In this document: piece after piece, positions 31,436 to 42,921 of the stretch
Layout of the letters: each line of letters opens with the position of its first letter
Numbering within the stretch: the first letter of the stretch is position 1
Assembly (NCBI RefSeq): GCF_029784155.1
Contig: NC_073691.1
Coordinates: 95,841,617-95,905,616 of the forward strand
DNA length: 64,000 nt
Reading direction: 5' to 3'
Source of the DNA: Uranotaenia lowii
Taxonomy: Eukaryota; Arthropoda; Insecta; Diptera; Culicidae
Position numbers and translations under genes: made by a program
The notes under the pieces: generated by a model
What the model was told of the DNA's origin: nothing
The model's database searches: none
Seen by the model: only the letters and a program-made list of their open reading frames with translations

Positions 31436-31600
31436 AGTATATTGTTGTTGGATTTTGCCGTCCTGCTGTTGGCGTTCCACGCTTACTGCGATTTGTTTCT
31501 TCACCCCGCTTGGTGCGATGAACATGTCCAAACATGTTCCGTTTGCTTCTTTTTTTCTAGCACAAATCACTTTCTTCTAAAGCTTGATTGCTTAGCACAC
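31436..31600 (-). CDS. Possible first coding exon of an unknown minus-strand gene
   Basis: On the minus strand a GTG/TTG/AAG-rich leader of the kind seen in insect 5' UTRs runs from about 31800. It meets two overlapping ATGs near 31530, one in each of two frames. One frame gives MFIAPSGVKKQIAVSVERQQ and QDGKIQQQYT and runs into ACTG followed by GTGAGA, a good splice donor. The frame has no recognisable domain. No downstream exon was identified. This is a guess from texture and a splice site, and it could equally be part of a transposon. Confidence 0.25.
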
Positions 31601-32049
31601 TTTCACACAAACGTCTGGAATTAGGGTTTTCATTGTTTTCTTGCAAATTTGCTTCAATTCTTCTTAAATACCTTACCGATAGCACAGGACAAAAACGCAA
31701 TAATCAATCAATCAATACTTCGAGCACACAATCACAACTGCCTTCATTCAATTCCTTTTTCACTGGTCGAAAGCTGACATTGATCACCAATTATACATGA
31801 TCCGAAATCTCACTACTTATCACTTTCAATTTTGTCTCTAAATGACTACCAGACCACCGACAACTATAGACATAGAAAATACCGATCCCGGCAAATAGCT
31901 TTAGATTCGGTACGCATGAAGAGAAAAAAAACGATCCGTTCGGTCCGGCGTCTCAGGAGCAACTCTGCTTGACTTTCATACAAACTGTTCATGACATATT
32001 CCAAGTTTAAAGCGAAACGGAGTTCGTATGGGATCAGCTAGTATAGACT

Positions 32050-32893
32050 ATAGGTCTGTTCAACATAACTCAATCGAAATCAATTGAAATGGATTGACAG
32101 TTGATCAGCTGTTTTCCCAATGGATCGATGGATGAAGCTATTTTACAGAGAGGTGTCGCCATCAGCGTTCAGAGCTGTCAAACCTCATGTCAAAGAAAAC
32201 GACCTGCGTAATATTTCATATGGGCGAAACCAGCAGTTGGCTCTAATGGAGAAAAACGTATTTAAGATTTCCGAACATTTTAGAAATATCTATTAAAAAA
32301 TCAAGCACTATTTCTTCAAAAACTTATGCTAATTATTCGATTATTGTTCGTTGAATATCAAAAATAGTGCATTTTTCGGTAAGTTTGATATTTGAAAGTT
32401 TTACTGAATCTTGTTTTTTTTATTTTAGTTGTATCTTGAGGATTTCCTCATATGATCGGTCGCTTTTTATCGATTTTGCAAATGCATTCTTCATTCGTTC
32501 GTACTCGAAAAACGAATAATATGCCATTTTACCATGAGGTGATGTAAGGTAAAAAAAGATTACTCATCTTATGTGTTTATGTTATAAATGATTAATTTGG
32601 AATAAAAGAATCTTAGTGCTTATAATTTAATTTACTAGCCTTTATGACCATAATGACTAAAATTTTCATTTTAAGATTCTTATATTTTGTTAACTATATA
32701 CATAGTTCCAATACGACCAACCCAAAAATCTGACTTTTTATTGTGCTGCCATCTGTTAGCAGCAATCAGTTTGTTTGAAAATGCGACAGATGGCATTGCT
32801 TTTTCCCTCTATCGGTAGAATAATTCAGAAGGCCCTTAAATTAATCCATTGACTTCGATCGATTTCTATCAGGCTGCTGAATGAACAGCCAGA
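32050..32893. repeat. Inverted-ended repeat, GTTCAAC / GATCGATTTC type
   Basis: GGTCTGTTCAACATAACTC with TCGAAATCAATTGAAATGG at the left is answered by the inverse phrases CCATTGACTTCGATCGATTTC and TGAATGAACAGCC at the right. The match is imperfect. Related phrases occur at 35420-35625, so this may be one of a pair of elements bracketing the MCM2 fragment. Confidence 0.45.
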
Positions 32894-32945
32894 CACTAAT
32901 ACTAATGCGCTTAGTTTGTTTTCATTTTTTATTCGGCTGTGCGCT

Positions 32946-34985
32946 TCAAGCATTCGTCCACAAATTTTGCGGACAGCAAACGCTGAGGCTGAGATGCGAC
33001 GTCGTGACCGCGCAACCGGAATTCATCTAGACCAGTGGTTTTCAAAGTGGTCCCTACCGCCCCCTTGGGGGCGTTGAAAGCTTCCAGGGGGGCGGTGAGC
33101 TCAATGTTGGAATTTGGGGGGCGTTGGAAGGGCTCAGGGGGGCGGTGAGGTCGTGATCCACATTTTCACAAATCACGATACAACATAGATTTGGAATAAT
33201 AACGAGTAAGTTCGATGCAAAAAATGAAATTACTTTACAAAACTAGACATCAGGTTGGAGACTAAAATATTTATGATTTCACATAGCTGCAAGCAAATTT
33301 TTTGTTCCATAGTATCTCAATTATTATTTTTTAATGCCACTAAAAGATTTTTTTAACTTGTCACTGATTTTGTATATGCTCTACATGTTGATTTTGATTG
33401 ATAAGAATATTTTGGGTTATACAAGAACAAGAATAATTTTAGATGGCAATGCTTGATAATCTTTAAAGTGTATTGTCTAAAAAAATCTGATAAACAGAAA
33501 ATACCTTCGAAAAAATTTGTATTCAAAGGCGTTATATGTGATTTAGTGATGGTTATTTTTGAAAGAAATTGTGTAAGAATTATTTTAGATCAGAGAATTT
33601 TTATTTAAAGTTCTAATGCAAATTAATGATAAATAGTTTTTTTTACCAAAATTTAAGATATATAATTTGATGTCAAACTTATTAATAAGTTTATGTAAGT
33701 GTCCAGTAAACTTTACATAGAATTAAGTGTTTATTGGAGGTTTGAAGCAATATGAGGCCCTTGGAACCAAATAAGTATAAGTTAAGGTAGCCAGATTGCC
33801 CGGATATTTATTGCAAAATTCGTCGAAAGTTCGGTCCGGCTCGGTTGCTCGGAATTTTTCACTTCATTTGCAAAAAACAAACAAAATAAAAACAAATTGT
33901 GTTGTGAAAATTTTTATTTATGATTCCGAAAAGAAATTTTTTGAACAAATTTTAAGGAAATAACCATGAAAAGTTTTTTGAATGCCTGAATAAAAACTTT
34001 TGATAAAATATGACAAAAATAAGTTTTTTTTTGATATTTTGTTAAGAAATTTCTGGGTTTTGAGAAAATTTGCCTGGATATTATCCGGATTCTTGGTCGA
34101 CAATTTTGAAATCAAAGGCCCGGATTTTACCAGGATTTTAGATAAAATATGCTGGGAAAATTCTGTCAACCTTAGTATAAGTGAATCAAAGCAAATTTCG
34201 AGAAAACACGCTTCTAATTTGTTATGTTCAGTAATTTTCCATATATTAAAAAAAAATGCTCTTTTCTTTCGAACAAAATAGTATGCAATTAAAATTCTTA
34301 AAATCTGAAAAATCATGAAATATAGTTCGAAATATAAGAATCGTTTGACATTATTAAATCAAAATCGACCATTTTTACACTTATAATACCTTTTTGGATC
34401 TGAGGGCCTCATATAAATTTGAATGAATTTTGAGTTAAGCATTACAACAACATCAAGCTAAAAGCTAATGGCTTTTTAACGATCCCAATTTTCATTTTTT
34501 CAATAGATTTTCTGAAAATTTGCTCAGGGGGGCGTTAAGCTCGAAAATTTTGCAAAAGGGGGCGGTAAGTGAAAAAAGTTTGAAAACCACTGATCTAGAC
34601 GATCGGGAACTTTTCTATGAAAAGAATGACGATGAGGATTATGTTCACCTATAGCCAAGCGGCTGAGAAAGCTGCTGAAGGAATGGCGGAAAACTTGGAA
34701 GATACCTAGGGGCATAGCATCAAGGAATGAGTTTCTATGTTGGGTACACGTACCGAAATCGCTAAACGATTTTAAAGCAAGGGTCAGTATGTCTACCGCG
34801 ATAAAGTCCGACCGATGTGCGAACAGAACAAATCGAGTTTTGTTGTTGCTTATCCGGATTTGGTAAACAACCAACATATGTTCAGGCCTATTTTTTGCCA
34901 GAAACACCTTTTTAAAAATTGGAAATTAATGATAAAATTTCCAGGGAAATGGTCTCGAGCATCTATCCCACATACAAACATAATA
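32946..34985 (+). pseudogene. Mcm2: MCM2 (replicative helicase subunit) pseudogene fragment
   Basis: Two blocks separated by a hAT element match the N-terminal third of the MCM2 licensing factor. Block one (32975-33032) plus 34601-34655 encodes EAEMRRRDRATGIHLDDREL then LFYEKNDDEDY. Block two (34665-34980) encodes AEKAAEGMAE, NLEDT-stop-GHSIKE-stop-VSMLG, RTEIAKRF, GQYVYRDKVRPMCEQNKSSF, AYFLPETPF-stop and EMVSSIYPTY. These follow MCM2 order, including the hallmark ENLED-x-KGHS-x-x-EWVSM and HVLAYFLPEAP regions. Several stops, frameshifts and a short deletion after KRF show it is dead. No intron is evident between blocks, so a retrocopy or captured fragment is likely. The functional gene is elsewhere. 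Confidence 0.8.
33033..34592. mobile_element. Non-autonomous hAT (1.56 kb) in MCM2 pseudogene
   Basis: The ends are a 14-bp inverted repeat, CAGTGGTTTTCAAA, at 33033 and its inverse ending at 34592. Exact 8-bp duplications ATCTAGAC flank it (33025-33032, 34593-34600). Near both ends the phrase GGGGGGCG with GTGAG or GTTAAG recurs, a subterminal repeat. The interior is AT-rich with no transposase. Deleting the element and one TSD copy restores the MCM2 reading, which fixes the insertion as later than the pseudogene's arrival. Confidence 0.9.
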
Positions 34986-35084
34986 TTAAATGTCATCATG
35001 ATATTAAGGAATAAAATTCAGGGTATTAATTTAAAATTTATTTGGCATCTTACTATATTTGACAAACACTTTCACCACACTTTT

Positions 35085-35350
35085 TGATCAGTTGCTGCAG
35101 CAAGAAGAAGAAGAAGTTGCTGCAGCAAGCACACCGACTGATGAGAGCAACGCAGAAACACCAACACCGCACCGACGGATGCTACCACCACCGCACCACC
35201 CAAGACGGACCACATCAACATGGACTCCCTGCAGCAACTGATTTGACTGACACCAGACTGCTAGCACTGCACCACCACCCCGGCACAGAACCACTGGCAC
35301 AACACCACTGACACAGCACCACCGACGTTGCACCGGTTGACTCCACTGTA
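35085..35350 (+). repeat. GCA/CAC-rich low-complexity stretch
   Basis: CTGCAGCAAGAAGAAGAAG-type and ACCACCACTGACACAGCACC-type units follow each other, with no consistent period. It is open in more than one frame because of composition. No domain is recognised. Confidence 0.6.
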
Positions 35351-35419
35351 ACTTGCACTGCACGACAGAAATTAAAAACAAAACAAACCAGCTGTTTTTG
35401 ACAGCAAACAACTGCATGT

Positions 35420-35625
35420 GTGTTAGTGTAATAGAAATCGATAGAAACGAATCCTGCCTCTGAGCTTGATTGTTTTCGATTGGTTTCGATCGATTTCGAT
35501 TGGCTTCATTGAACGTCAATTGGATTCGTTTCGATCACAACATTGGCTGAGTGAACAACAATTTACCAATCGAAATCGATTGAAACCGATTTCAATTGCC
35601 TGTTGAACACGCTTTATATATCTTA
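35420..35625. repeat. GATCGATTTCGATTGG-rich inverted repeat
   Basis: It is dense in phrases such as TTGGTTTCGATCGATTTCG and, inverse, CCAATCGAAATCGATTG. It ends with TGTTGAACACGCTTTATATA, inverse of a phrase near 32050. It may be the partner end of the 32050 repeat. Confidence 0.5.
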
Positions 35626-35795
35626 AAAAAAAGAAAAAAAAATCGTATGGGGACTCATCGACCAAATATTTTAATTTTTCCTGGAAATGACTCAGAAAAG
35701 GCTAAATTTTCAATTTCTGAAAAAATTAGAGTTACTGTTTTTTTCTTTTAAACATCTTCTAGAAACACACCGTGATATACTCAAAAGATGAACAA

Positions 35796-36358
35796 TGTTG
35801 CTGCATACATTTAGGGGCAAAAATTATAAACATTTCTCAATATTTTTTTGGCTTAAAAAACAATTGAAATTTTACCTTCATGAAATTCCCTAAGTCCTCG
35901 CACTGCTCCCATGTGTTTTTTTTTTCTCTAAACTTAACCATTTGATAGAGTTTTTAGTGCATTTTTTCTATACGGGCTTTTTCAAGGAAAATGGCCATTT
36001 TTTAAATATCCAAATATCATCAAACGACCATAAAAATAACACTTAAACTAAACCTAAACCAAGAAAAAAGTTGAACTTTCACATTAAACAACCCATTTGC
36101 TCCTAAATGTTTAAATTTTATCAGGAGAGATGTTTGTTGGTGAGCCTTAAAAAATCAGATATTTAAAGATTTTGAAATTACATTTTAAGTGATTTAAAAT
36201 ATGTTCTAATAAAAACCAAATTTAGCTTATTTGTATCTCAATTCATAGACTTCCAATCGTAGTAAACAGTTTTCAAATATTTTTACTTTACACTTAGTTA
36301 ATGATGATTATCTGCTACAATTTCATGTTGATCAAAGTTCCCCCAGTTTACGGTACTT
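35796..36358 (+). repeat. 560-bp dispersed repeat, copy A
   Basis: It matches 53521-54107 in order and orientation: TTGCATACATTTAGGGGC at the start, GAAATTTTACCTTCA, ACCATTTGATAG or its variant, CGGGCTT, TTTCACATT-AACAACCC, GAGCCTTA, and a last block with ACGGTACTTT. The copies are well diverged. The right end resembles a TIR (CCCCAGTTTACGGTA), but a left partner was not found. Confidence 0.7.
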
Positions 36359-36414
36359 TTCAAAATTCAGAAAGTACTTCACTGTTTTATTTATTATATT
36401 TTTGCTAGGCACCG

Positions 36415-36560
36415 CAATGCCAATATAATTACATCATTAGAACCGGTATGAAATTGCTTTGCTTGTACATATAGTTCTATTGCCTAAACCTTGCGTTAAC
36501 ATATTCCAACTCCAGTGCAAAGCCAAATGTAGGTGTTGGAAAAGCCTCAGAAAATGCGGA
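36415..36560 (+). repeat. Dispersed repeat, copy B (see 1000-1130)
   Basis: Same order of blocks as 1000-1130 (TTAGAACCGGTATGAAATTG, TATTGCCTAAACC, GCGTTAACATA, CTCAGAAAATG). Noncoding. Confidence 0.65.
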
Positions 36561-37159
36561 TTGATAATAATAATATGTAAAAACAGGTACTTTGAATAGT
36601 CGTCAAAAATTCTGTGTTTCTTGATTTATAAATCTAACGACGCCCAAATGTCCCAGTGTACGTAAACTTTTCAATTCACTTTACAAATAAATTATATTGT
36701 GGCTGGAACACTTTTTTACACTTTTTGGTTATGATCTTAAAAGATTAAACAAAAATTCCATAAGTGAAACGTACAGCTTCGTGAAGCTAAAAGCTGTATG
36801 TTCTACTAAAGGAAATATTTTTTTTTTTAAAGTTTCAATTTTTAATTTTTTTTTTCTCAGACACGTGGTTTTTTTGGGCACTTGATAACTGACTTACAGT
36901 CTTTTTCCCGAAGCATATTTTTTCAAAAAAAAAAAACTCTTCGACTTTGAAATAAATTATTGAAGCTGAAGTGAGTGAGAAACAAGATAAATTCAGCATA
37001 AAAAGTGTTCTGGGTCATTTGACTCGCGGCGGCATAAATAGGTATACAACATATCTACGTTTTTCGAAATCTACAAACTACCTGTACGTTTAGTGTTAAA
37101 GGAAATGAACTGAGGTTGACTTCAGCAGCTTTGGAAAGCTACAGCTGATCTGGGAAACG

Positions 37160-37519
37160 CTTGCCTCAAGTCAGTCAGTCAGTGGGTGGTTGTGGGAGAG
37201 CATTGCGCCGTGTCGTGCTGGGACGGAAACTGGGGAAAGACTAGATGGGTCGTGGGCGGCCAGACGAGACGTGGTGTAAAAGCTTTCGATCCATCCGACC
37301 GCGTCCTATACACGTAGCTGCCTGGTTTGGTTTGGTGCTTCACAGCTCGGCTGTGTGCTCTTTGCTGCTTTCCAGAGGAGGATACCGATCCAGGAGAATT
37401 TTTCACATCGCAGTTTCGTTTGAGCCGTTGCATGATTAACAACATATCAACTTCACATAATCATTTTTGCATGTGTGTATCAATAAAATTGTGCAGTTTC
37501 TACAATAACAAGCAGTTTT
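37160..37519 (+). promoter_or_regulatory. Possible promoter and 5' untranslated exon
   Basis: Composition is balanced, unlike the flanks. Three overlapping TCAGT initiator-like motifs lie at 37171-37184 (CAGTCAGTCAGTGGG). The + strand then has a typical insect leader texture and reaches AAA|GTAAGG at 37519/37520, an acceptable splice donor. I infer it could be a leader exon of the acetylcholinesterase gene 19 kb downstream, or of another gene. No coding evidence supports it. Confidence 0.3.
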
Positions 37520-37529
37520 AAAGTAAGGT

Positions 37530-38700
37530 TTTGTGCGGTGAAGAACTTATTAGAAAACCGTTTGTGAAGGCGTGTGCAAGATTTATATGAATTTTGTAAT
37601 ATTCTCGGATGTTGTTTGGTGATAGAAAAAAGTTTTCATAAGAGGTGAAAAATTTTGGCTGGGAATCGAAAAGTGTAAGTGTTTGATAGCTGAGAAGGTT
37701 TGGAAGTAGGAAGGGTTTGTGGCGAAGTAGCCCAGTGTCTGGAGGAAGCCTGAGGATGATTTGTGGAGTGTGGAAAGCCCCCGAGTGCTGGTTGTAAATT
37801 GGCCGTTACTCGAGTGGCCTTGTGGATGAATTTTTTATGCGGAATGTCAGGTGTTGCTTGTTGGTGCCTTCGAAGGAAGCAGCAAAGAAACGGGGAAGGG
37901 TCGTTGTCGGTCAATGATTATGGCAGTACCGATGATTTTGATAGTGATTCAAATATTGATCTGTGAGATAGAAAAACCTCCTCCAGCCTCCAGCGCTCGG
38001 CGTTGGGGAGAAAACGGAAATGATTTGCGCTTTCCGTGGTATTTTTCTTTTCAAAGATGGAAGGAAATGCAAAGATTCCGAAAGCGTACGAATCAGTGTT
38101 TGTATGTGTGAATTAGACCTTGGAATTTTAATAGGATTCAATTTTCTCATTTGGAGTATTCTGTGGTTGGTGGCAATGGAAATGTGAAGCACTTTTTCCT
38201 TCCAGAGTCGTTAACGGCTTTCCTAGTCTGGGCAAGAAAAATCAAAAGGAATGGTCATGTTGCTATCAATCTATAAGATTAAAATCTACGTTCGCCACCA
38301 GTACATAGACCCAAAGGATACATAAATCGACGTTCTGGCTACAAGAAAATAGGTACATTTGTACGTACATTTCTACATATGGAGGCCAGCACCTGTCGTT
38401 TCTGGGGGCCACGGGGTGGATTTTAATACACAAAAACCGGAGCGGAGCAGAAAAGTCTTGACAGCTCGTGCACCATTGCACCAGTGTTTGTGTGGGTGGA
38501 TGGATGGACAATTGTTTGTGGTGGTAGTTGGTTGGAGCACGCAAGAATATAGTGTAGAACGACGGAAAAATAAAATAAAAAAGGACGACCCTGACTGTGG
38601 AATGTAGCCAGGAGCGGATTTATTGTAGGTTAAATGGGGCATTGTGGTTCGCCTCCGGCTAGAAACCGTCTGAGAGGAAACCCCAAATAGTGAATCGTAA
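37530..38700 (+). other. Balanced-composition unique sequence, no gene recognised
   Basis: Continues the less AT-rich zone. Several short frames exist on both strands but none shows a domain. It may be transcribed leader or intron. Confidence 0.35.
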
Positions 38701-38968
38701 TAAGGTAGTTTGGGACGCACTTCGATGATCTAATTACTGACATGCTAAGCCAGTGTTATTACATAAACGTTGCCTAATCTGATCAACCTTCAGAATCAAT
38801 ACCAACATTGTGTACTCGACGATATGTAGAATATTGAAGGTCGATTTCGTACAAACTTGTTTGAAAAATAAAAACAAATCGAATTCGGAAAATCACTGAT
38901 TTGGAATTTGAAATGTGTACGATAATTGGAAGTCCGAAGAAGAACGAATTCATGTTTGTATATTTATA

Positions 38969-39869
38969 GGGAAAAGTCGGGTAAGACGGACATTTTCAAT
39001 ATTTCGAAAATTAAGATGTTTTCCACAAATCTAATGATGGGAATATGTTCGTCTAAGTGTATCAACACTTTCGAAACCTTTTGTTTATTTATAGCAAGCA
39101 AGGTCCAATAATAGTAAACAAAACAAACAAAAACTTTGAGGATCCATTATCTGATGTAATTTTCTCTCCTCATAAAATAGTTCATAACTCGCAAAATTTT
39201 CAAAAATTTCAACCGTTTTCAAAGGTAGAGTGTTTATTAGGCTTCGTTTTAACCATTCGGAGGAAAAGCTGCGAATTTCTATCATAAGGCTTGAACAACA
39301 AAAGTTTTGAAAAAAAAGTTGCTAAGGCGGGTAAGACGGACACCTTAAGGTCGGGTAAAACGGACACATAAGTTTCTCCAGGTATTTTAATTTTTTGTTT
39401 TGTATGCCTTCAGAAGACCTTGGCAAGAGCAATTGTCGGTCGAAAAGCACTCACCATCTCAAACAGGCCATAAAAACTGTAAAAACATGATCTCCGGCGA
39501 AGAAAGCGCCTATAAAATACGAAATTTCGAAACCACACTGTTTCGCTTCTGGATTCGGACCAGTTGGTTCCATTTTGGTTGAAAAACGTTTTCAAATGCT
39601 TAACTCACAAAAATATCTTATTTTACAGCAATTTTTGCGGCAAAATGTACCTTTTTTGAGCAGTGTCCGTTTTACCCGACCATTTTTGAAAATTGTAATT
39701 TGGAAGCATGTTTTGAATAGCTAGAAACAAAAGTTTTAATGAAGGAAATTTACTAATTCCAATGGTTAATGCGTTAGCAAACAACCTAAACTGCCCATCT
39801 GCAATATCTGCAATATCTGATTTTCTATTGCAATTCTACCTTAGAGTGTCAGTCTTACCCGCCTTTCCC
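38969..39869. mobile_element. MITE with GGGAAA-GTCGGGTAAGAC ends
   Basis: The left end GGGAAAAGTCGGGTAAGACG is answered by the inverse of GGGAAAGGCGGGTAAGACTG. ATA flanks both ends, so the target included TA. Internal copies of GGGTAAGACGGACAC and GGTCGGGTAAAACGGACAC lie at 39328-39368, and the inverse lies at 39664-39681. No coding sequence. Confidence 0.65.
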
Positions 39870-40150
39870 ATATGGCTAACAACCAAGCGTATCGACATTG
39901 ATGAACATTGAATTATCAGAAAAGAAGGTCATAGACAGTCTGTACCAATACTAGAGCAGGGCTGCCTTGGCAACTCCTTTAAATATTCTTTGTTTAATAG
40001 GTATATAGCCTGCTCCTCCTGCTATTAAACGACACAGGTTCAGTTGAAAAACAGCTCGAAGCAGAGCATATTGACTTTATCTATCTTCTAACGCCTTATT
40101 ATTGAAGAACCACGGGGAATCTTCTCGGAGTCTGCTACTAAAAATTAAGG
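39870..40150. other. Spacer, nothing recognised
   Basis: Short noncoding stretch between a MITE and the 3' side of the RTE-type LINE. Its last part may belong to that LINE's 3' region. Confidence 0.4.
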
Positions 40151-40379
40151 AAAATCAAAACTTTTCACATGCATTGAGCGTTGATATTCCAAAGCTCCTC
40201 AATTCGTCCTCAAATCGAAGACCAATTCTGTGTTCCATCGGCTTGGTCTTTCCGACATTGATTTTGAGACCTGCTGCCTTGGAGCTTTCGGTGAAGTCGT
40301 CGAGTTTGCTCTGTTTGTTTGTTGTCTTTGGGCGAGCAAAACTACGCAAAGTGATAAAATACATCCTTGTCTAAATTCA

Positions 40380-41374
40380 GCAGTTAACGGGATTGGATCG
40401 AACTAGACATCGTCGTGCAAGACTTTGCACGAAAATGCTTCGTACTGTTCTTCGATGAGATGGACTAGTTTCTCTGGTACTCCTCGTCGCCTTAGAGCCG
40501 CCTAGATGTTTTCATGGTTAAGTCGGTCGAATGCTTTTTCGAAATCAACGAACACCAGCAGAAGAGAGTCCTGGAATTCGTTGATTTGATCCAGTATTAT
40601 TCGTAGCGTTGTGATGTGGTCCACACATGATCGTCCGGATCGGAATCCAGCTTGTTGCCGTCGGAGTGTAGCGTCGATTTTCTCCTGGATCCTGTTCAGG
40701 ATCACTTTGCAGAGTACTTTGAGGGTTGTACAGATCAACGTTATGCCTCGCCAGTTACCGCACTCTGTCAGGTCTCCTTTCTTCGGGACCTTTACGAGGA
40801 TACCCTGCATCCAGTCGGCCGGGAATGTTGCAGTATCCCAGATGTCAGCGAAAAGACGGTGCAACATTTGTGCTGACAGGGCAGGGTCGGCTTTCAGCAT
40901 TTCAGCAGGGATGCAATCGATCCCAGGTGCTTTGTTGGATTTCATGTTTTTGATTGCCGCTTCTATTTCAGCCAGCGAGGGCGCTTCCGAGTTGACGCCA
41001 TTTATGCGGCTTACTGTTGGCGCTTCGAGCTGCGGGTTCTGTTGGCCATCGCTGTTCGTGACTCGGAAGAGTTATTCAAAGTGCTCAGTCCATCGTTTGA
41101 GCTGATCTGTTCGATCGGTCAATAACTGACCTGCTCGGTCTTTCAGCGGCATTCTTGCATTAGTCCTCGCACCACTGAGGCGGCGAGAAATATCATAAAG
41201 TAATCGGATATCTCCATTGGCGGCGGCTCTTTCTCCCTCTTCGGCTAGGGAGTTTGTCCAGGCTCTCTTGTCTCGTCTACAAGCTCGTTTAACTGCCTTT
41301 TCCAGTTTCGCATATCGTAAGCGGGCGGCTGCTTTGGCCAACCCGGCACATGCCTGCTCAATTCCGATCATCAT
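40380..41374 (-). pseudogene. RTE reverse transcriptase remnant
   Basis: One frame runs from 41374 to 40502 with a single stop after WTEHFE (about 41072): RDKRAWTNSLAEEGERAA, LLYDISRRLSG, KSNKAPGIDCIPAEML, LVKVPKKGDLTECGNWRGIT, QQAGFRSGRSCVDHI and FVDFEKAFDRLNHE (motif A). After another stop come RRRGVPEKLVHLIEEQY and EFRQGC-x-LSPLLF (motif B). Then a deletion removes the catalytic YADD. A separate frame (40364-40155) keeps SKLDDFTESSKAAGLKINV, the block after YADD. Inactive. Confidence 0.8.
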
Positions 41375-42173
41375 CGATCATCCTCCAAGTTTCATCCGAC
41401 ATCCATTCACTTCTTCTTACACGAACTTTACCGAGAGTACCATGGCTCGTCGTGATAAAGGCATTCTTGATTCCACACCACTGTTCTTCGACTGTTCCGT
41501 CTGTCGGCAGCTCCGAGGCTCGGGATTCTAGCTGTTCAACGTATGTCCTTTTTACCTCTGGATTCTCCAACCGGCGGACATCGTATCGACACTCGACTTT
41601 CTCCTCGCGCCGTTGGACACGCGCAACTCTCAGTCGAATCTCGCCAAGGATGAGGTCAGATGCAATGTCTGCGCTTCGTTTGTTGCGGACATCAAAAAGG
41701 CTCCTTCTCAATTTTCGGCTGATGCGGTCAATTTGATTTTCTGTTCGGCGATCACCCTTCGGAATTTTCTCTACCACGCTGTTCAGTTGACTGTAAAACT
41801 GCTCTTTCTCCTGCAAGTCGGCAACGTCAGTTGGCGCATAACACTGGACCATTGTAAAGTTTCTAACCCGTGTTCTAAATCTGGCTACAATTATTCTTTC
41901 GTTTATCGGTTCCCATCTAATGAGGGCTGCGTAGGCCTGCGGGCTTAATAGGAAACCAACTCCTCGTTCCCGAGTAGCATGTTCTCCTCGTATGCCAGAG
42001 TAAAGCAGTACTTGCCCGGATTGTGTCTTGTGTTCTCCAGTGTTAGGCCAACGGACTTCGCTCAGTCCCAGAATTTCAAGCTTGAGGCGGCTAGCCTCTC
42101 TAGCAAGTTGTGCCAGTTTGCCTTGTTGGGCAAGGGTCAAAACATTCCAAGTTCCAATTCCGTGTTTTCATGC
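41358..42173 (-). pseudogene. RTE endonuclease remnant with internal deletion
   Basis: It starts around GTWNVLTLAQQG (about 42160), then ILGLSEVRWPNTGEH (active-site Glu region) and TMVQCYAPTD. The sequence jumps from NSVVEKIPKGD straight to ENQIDRISRK and LRRSLFDVRNKRSADIASD. The metal-binding DFNA segment and its surroundings are missing. The rest (EIRLRVARVQRREEKVE) leads into the RT. The deletion makes the nuclease non-functional. Confidence 0.8.
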
Positions 42174-42674
42174 TAAAAGTCGTCGCCAAAGTTCCAAGTC
42201 GGTCATTTCTTTCGGATTCCGTAACAATTTCAAGTCATGAACAGTAGGTTGTTAGCCTAAAGCATTTGATAAATTCAGCCGCTCGCTGCGAGACAGACGC
42301 TGTTTGAGCCGCCCCTGACCTGGGGAACAGACGCGTGCGGCCACCTTCTCAGGTTATCTCATCCGCCATATTGGTTGACAGATTTCTTGAATTTTTGATG
42401 CCAGTAGCTTGTACGACACTGTCCTCAAATGCATAAATTCGACTTCCCAGATTTATGAGCTTCTTCAAAAAATACGAGTTGGTTTACGGTTCTGCATAAA
42501 ATGCGAATTAACCTAGGAAATATCTAAATTTTGGTGGAAATTGTAATTACGGGAAACTATTTCCAAGCATATTTTAAGCTTAAAAATGGAAAATATTGTA
42601 AGAAGACACATCTAATAGTTCTAATAAATCATTTAATATGCAAATTTTGAGTTCATAAACAGTAAAATATTTAA

Positions 42675-42921
42675 CCCGTTCGAGACCGATTGCACACCGT
42701 GAGTGCAATGGAATTTTTGTGCCGTTGTCAGAATAATCATCCATTGTGAGTTTTCTATTGATCGGAAAAATGACATTCTTATACCAATGCAATGGAATCC
42801 GCAAATGTTAGGCAAAATGCATTGAGAAATGGTTTTGATGAAAATCAAACGACATACAAATTATCTAAGGGTAAAGTGCTATGAGTTCGAATGTCGTGAA
42901 AAGGTATCCGTCTCGAATGGG
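42675..42921. mobile_element. TTAA-flanked MITE, 247 bp
   Basis: The ends CCCGTTCGAGACCGAT and the inverse of CCCATTCGAGACGGAT are bracketed by TTAA at 42671-42674 and 42922-42925. A TTAA target with ends starting CCC is typical of piggyBac-type MITEs. No coding sequence. Confidence 0.75.

Larger units (their letters stand above)
40155..42380 (-). mobile_element. Broken RTE-type LINE
   Basis: The minus strand carries a 5' region (to about 42380, with GGCCGCACGCGTCTGTTCC), an endonuclease and a reverse transcriptase in one reading order, with internal deletions and stops. The protein style (TLAQQGKLAQLARE, EVRWPNTGEH, YEQ-type RT, 'craniofacial development protein 2-like' in many annotations) fits the RTE clade, common in mosquitoes. 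The YADD region is deleted between about 40400 and 40340. No TSD or tail was recognised. Confidence 0.75.

Noticed and set aside
35059..35519. Open frames rich in His/Gln/Thr or Cys/Gly/Val
   Set aside because: They arise from GCA/CAC low-complexity sequence and are open on both strands.
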